From assembly GCA_047605205.1 (NCBI GenBank), contig JASGGE010000002.1:1-64000 (forward strand): a DNA stretch of 64,000 nt, written 5' to 3'. The notes beneath the pieces are model-generated. The model ran no database searches. It saw nothing but the letters and a program-made list of their open reading frames with translations, and had not been told where the DNA came from. The translations under genes and the position numbers were made by a program. The DNA comes from Siphonobacter sp047605205 (GTDB lineage Bacteria > Bacteroidota > Bacteroidia > Cytophagales > Spirosomataceae). Shown piece after piece: positions 61,791 through 64,000 of this stretch. Positions within the stretch are counted from its first letter, which is position 1. The number at the start of each line of letters is the position of its first letter.

Positions 61791-62123
61791 TCAGGCCAAA
61801 AGAGGTGGCTGCCAGATGGATAAATGATACTCCCGGGGCTGGGCGGTATCGTACCAGAAAGTAGATTTCGGAAGAGGAAGAAGAACACTTACCGCGAGTT
61901 CGGGAAGTGAATACGCTAATGAAACAAACCCACCCAGACAATGACATACGCAAAACGGAGAGCAATGAGCACTGGCTCCGTGATGATCATGACTGGCGTG
62001 CTGGTCGGCTTCGATGCTAGCTACGGCTGATGCAGATTCAGTATGATGATGATGCTCTTCGGTACAGGGACATACCGATAGAATTAACACATATACTGCC
62101 AAAAGGACATTCAGAATCCGCAT
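61791..62123 (-). CDS. Small Cys/His-rich exported protein (DUF6660-like)
   Basis: 110 aa from ATG at 62123. A signal-like helix (MRILNVLLAVYVLILSVCPC) is followed by HHHH, HDHHGASAHC and CSPFCVCHC, then a second hydrophobic stretch. The spacing of Cys and His suggests metal binding. It directly precedes the CzcA-TolC gene (144-bp gap), and similar small proteins precede metal RND operons in Bacteroidota as I recall. It may sense or buffer the metal in the periplasm. Confidence 0.7.
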   Translation of the reverse strand: MRILNVLLAVYVLILSVCPCTEEHHHHTESASAVASIEADQHASHDHHGASAHCSPFCVCHCLGGFVSLAYSLPELAVSVLLPLPKSTFWYDTAQPREYHLSIWQPPLLA

Positions 62124-62179
62124 GACACAAAGATACACAAGGCACTAATGCAACAGGGAGGCAAAAACAGTGTAGGTAT

Positions 62180-62208
62180 AAAAAAAGCTGGGTTAGTTTA
62201 ACCCAGCC
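62180..62208 (-). terminator. Intrinsic terminator of the repeat-containing secreted protein gene
   Basis: GCTGGGTTA (62187-62195), loop GTT, TAACCCAGC (62199-62207), with an A-run at 62180-62186 that is a T-run on the minus strand. Lies 28 bp after the stop of the 62236-63036 gene. Confidence 0.85.
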
Positions 62209-62235
62209 TTATGGAAAACGGCAATATTCACTCTC

Positions 62236-63036
62236 TTATTCAACTACCACGCGTTTTACGGTACCATCTTCTCCCTGGGTTACGGTTACGAATAAGGTAC
62301 CTTTTTCGGCTTTTTTGCTCAGGCTTACCTGACCAATGTATTCGCCCTCAAAATCTTTCACGGTTTCTTTCGCCAGTTCATGGCCTTTTACATCCGTAAC
62401 CGTGATGGTTACATCGCCTTTGGCGGGAGCCACAAAGCGAATATTCAGGGTATGATTAAACGGACGATTTGGATAGGCATTCAGACTTTTAACTGTCTTA
62501 GAACCATTAGGCCCATCAAATGACCATACTTGAGGAGCAGCCGGAGGTAATGCTTTGCCATCCAATTGAAAGTCAAACTTCTTATTGATTTGCTTTGCCA
62601 TCTCTTTCATCTTCGGGCCATATTCTTTATCAAATTTATCACCAAAGTCTTTCCCCCAACGTTCTACATCCTTACCAAAACGCTCCATGTTTTGACCAAA
62701 CTGCTCCCAGTCACCACGGGCCATGGGCTGTTCATTCTTGCGGAAGCGATAGATTTTCGTTTCCCGATTGCCATCTTTTGGAGCCCGACGATGATCAAAT
62801 ACAACATCGTCTTCGTCCCCAATGGTAATGCTAGTATGCCCACCAGCGGGTTTGGCAGCATTCAATGAATCCAGAAAGGTATCTAATTGAGCCTGATTAT
62901 TGAAGGTTCGATCCAGAATCTGATTTTTGGCACCATTCTGGTATTCGTAATGAAGACGCAGTTTTGCATCCTCTTTTTTCTGAGCCGTTGCTATGCCTGC
63001 CATCAGAACACAAGCCAGGAGAAGTACTTTTTTCAT
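62236..63036 (-). CDS. Secreted protein with 7-residue FGK repeats and C-terminal beta domain
   Basis: 266 aa from ATG at 63036 (MKKVLLLACVLMAGIATAQ, signal peptide). The middle (about 115-150) has a 7-residue repeat, FGQNMER FGKDVER WGKDFGD, which would form an amphipathic helix with one aromatic-Gly face. A C-terminal beta domain (about 185-266) with NAYPNRPFNHTLNIRF and TDVKGHELAKETVKDF resembles a type IX sorting or FlgD-like domain, ending VVVE. No function recognised. Confidence 0.7.
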   Translation of the reverse strand: MKKVLLLACVLMAGIATAQKKEDAKLRLHYEYQNGAKNQILDRTFNNQAQLDTFLDSLNAAKPAGGHTSITIGDEDDVVFDHRRAPKDGNRETKIYRFRKNEQPMARGDWEQFGQNMERFGKDVERWGKDFGDKFDKEYGPKMKEMAKQINKKFDFQLDGKALPPAAPQVWSFDGPNGSKTVKSLNAYPNRPFNHTLNIRFVAPAKGDVTITVTDVKGHELAKETVKDFEGEYIGQVSLSKKAEKGTLFVTVTQGEDGTVKRVVVE

Positions 63037-63312
63037 AGTTGTTTGTTTAGAACAAAGACGCGGAAAAAAGTAGAGATGTTGCAAATGGTCATCAAATTTT
63101 CGACCTTTTCCCCCAACCCTGCGGCGTTGAATAGGATTAGCTTGTTAAAAAAGCTTAAACCAATACCTTTGATGTCTCATCTTAATGAATTATGCGTTTA
63201 AAAATTAAAGTCAGTAATCCACATGAAAACAGGCTTAGGAATGGCCGATATTTCCATTAACACGATTTATTCGAGAAGAATAATCTGCTATTCTATTTGA
63301 TTTCAAGTAACA

Positions 63313-64000
63313 ATGACTCAGCAAAAAATACGATGGTTGGTAGCTCTGATGTCATTAGCTTTAATTGGGCTCGTGATTTTTCAGGTATTCGGTATTCGGG
63401 AGACCCTCGAAGCCAAAGCCGACCAGTTTGATGGCACAGTAACCGAAAGTATGGATGCGGTGGCCCATAAGCTTGAAAAAGTGGAGATAGCCATCCGCAC
63501 CAATCGTCGTTTAGCAGCCGAACGCCGTAAGAACCAGTTACAGCATATTTCCATCCATAATCAGCCCATTAAACATACCACGTTTCGCCATCCGGCTCGT
63601 CCCAGAAAAACCGAACCAGATCCTTCCACGGTTGAACGGTATGCTAGTCACTCGCCTATTGTGCAGCAATGGGAATTTTATGGCCGGATTACCGTTCCAA
63701 CCGATGTATTGGTTCGAACAAACGGAGCTTTACCCGAAGCAGAGTTACGTTATATTGAACAGGTTACCAAAACGGAAGAAGCAGCATTAGAGTCGAATCC
63801 ACGGGATGAACTGGAAAAAAGCTATGATAATACCATGTTTCGTAGCCTACGTCGGGATGTAGAAAAAGTAAAATCACATAGAGATTCATTAGGTAGGATC
63901 CTTTCGAGTCGGGTTACCGGCAAGAACAGTAAAAATCGACCAAATGTAAAAACGCCGAAAGTAATCCAACGGCCTCAGCGAAGTCTGGTAAAACGAAACC
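63313..64000 (+). CDS. N-terminus of a probable membrane sensor protein (truncated by window)
   Basis: The ATG at 63313 opens a frame that stays open for 229 codons to the right edge. One membrane segment (about 7-27, RWLVALMSLALIGLVIFQVF) is followed by a basic, polar extracytoplasmic region with long helical stretches. This N-terminal pattern is typical of Bacteroidota sensor histidine kinases, but the kinase domain is outside the window, so this is inferred. No signal for another family. Confidence 0.5.
   Translation, partial: MTQQKIRWLVALMSLALIGLVIFQVFGIRETLEAKADQFDGTVTESMDAVAHKLEKVEIAIRTNRRLAAERRKNQLQHISIHNQPIKHTTFRHPARPRKTEPDPSTVERYASHSPIVQQWEFYGRITVPTDVLVRTNGALPEAELRYIEQVTKTEEAALESNPRDELEKSYDNTMFRSLRRDVEKVKSHRDSLGRILSSRVTGKNSKNRPNVKTPKVIQRPQRSLVKRN

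Noticed and set aside
61744..61965. 73-codon minus-strand frame overlapping the Cys/His-rich gene
   Set aside because: Out of frame with the signal-peptide-bearing gene that covers the same DNA and lacks any features.
1..64000. CRISPR arrays, tRNA/rRNA genes, insertion sequences, prophage
   Set aside because: No regularly spaced direct repeats, no cloverleaf or rRNA sequence noticed, and no transposase, integrase or phage protein among the frames.

Overview
The window looks like chromosome of a Bacteroidota bacterium, most likely order Cytophagales. The evidence is the gene families: a PorU2-type C25 protease of the type IX secretion pathway, DUF2911, DUF1573, DUF983, PspC-GIN and FtsL-like proteins, a fused alpha/beta 2-oxoacid dehydrogenase E1, and a CzcA-TolC fusion. 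Promoters of the Bacteroidota form (TTG, about 20 bp, TAnnTTTG) also occur. Genus cannot be fixed from sequence alone. I saw no rRNA, tRNA, CRISPR array, transposase or prophage.

Layout. (1) 1-2.6 kb: a visibly AT-rich accessory locus cut by the left edge. It holds a CPBP intramembrane protease, two short peptides with double-glycine leaders (one only 56 aa), an XRE regulator and an HlyD-type export adaptor. It reads as a peptide-bacteriocin or signalling-peptide export system whose ABC transporter probably lies to the left. (2) 2.7-11.3 kb: complex I genes nuoIJK and nuoLMN, split by two opposite-strand genes (an acyl-CoA thioesterase and a DUF2911 protein). NuoI carries a long repetitive tail. 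(3) 11.7-20 kb: Mpo1-like protein, dnaG, a cupin, an ECF sigma/anti-sigma pair, a DUF1573 protein and the fused E1. (4) 20-25.2 kb: envelope/glycan genes (GT61-like, a second glycosyltransferase-like protein, a methyltransferase, a 51-aa membrane micropeptide and an AT-rich membrane sulfatase-like enzyme). (5) 25.2-31.6 kb: Gfo/Idh/MocA oxidoreductase, formylglycine-generating-enzyme-like protein, ApbE, MurE and an HI0933-type flavoprotein. (6) 31.7-38.3 kb: DUF983, then a sulfide/persulfide-handling operon (ArsR repressor, TauE, two thioredoxins, CstB-like protein, two YeeE halves), a divergent sodium:solute symporter and a lone rhodanese. (7) 38.3-49.8 kb: PASTA protein, NUDIX hydrolase, PorU2, PadR/PspC pair, NAD(P)HX repair enzyme. 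(8) 50-53.6 kb: rsmH-ftsL-ftsI, a detached piece of the division/cell-wall cluster. (9) 53.8-64 kb: TlpA-like protein, small ABC module, heavy-metal RND efflux operon, a secreted protein with short repeats and the start of a probable sensor kinase.

Points most worth attention: the double-glycine peptide locus with its tandem stem-loops; the NuoI repeat tail; a thioredoxin gene broken by one in-frame TAG whose downstream frame still aligns with its neighbour paralogue; the sulfatase-micropeptide-methyltransferase set; and the RND-TolC fusion with a signal-peptide-like segment at its junction. Start codons were moved inward from the longest frame where the N-terminus, an overlapping hairpin or codon type argued for it. 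All family names rest on motif recognition by eye; no database search was run.
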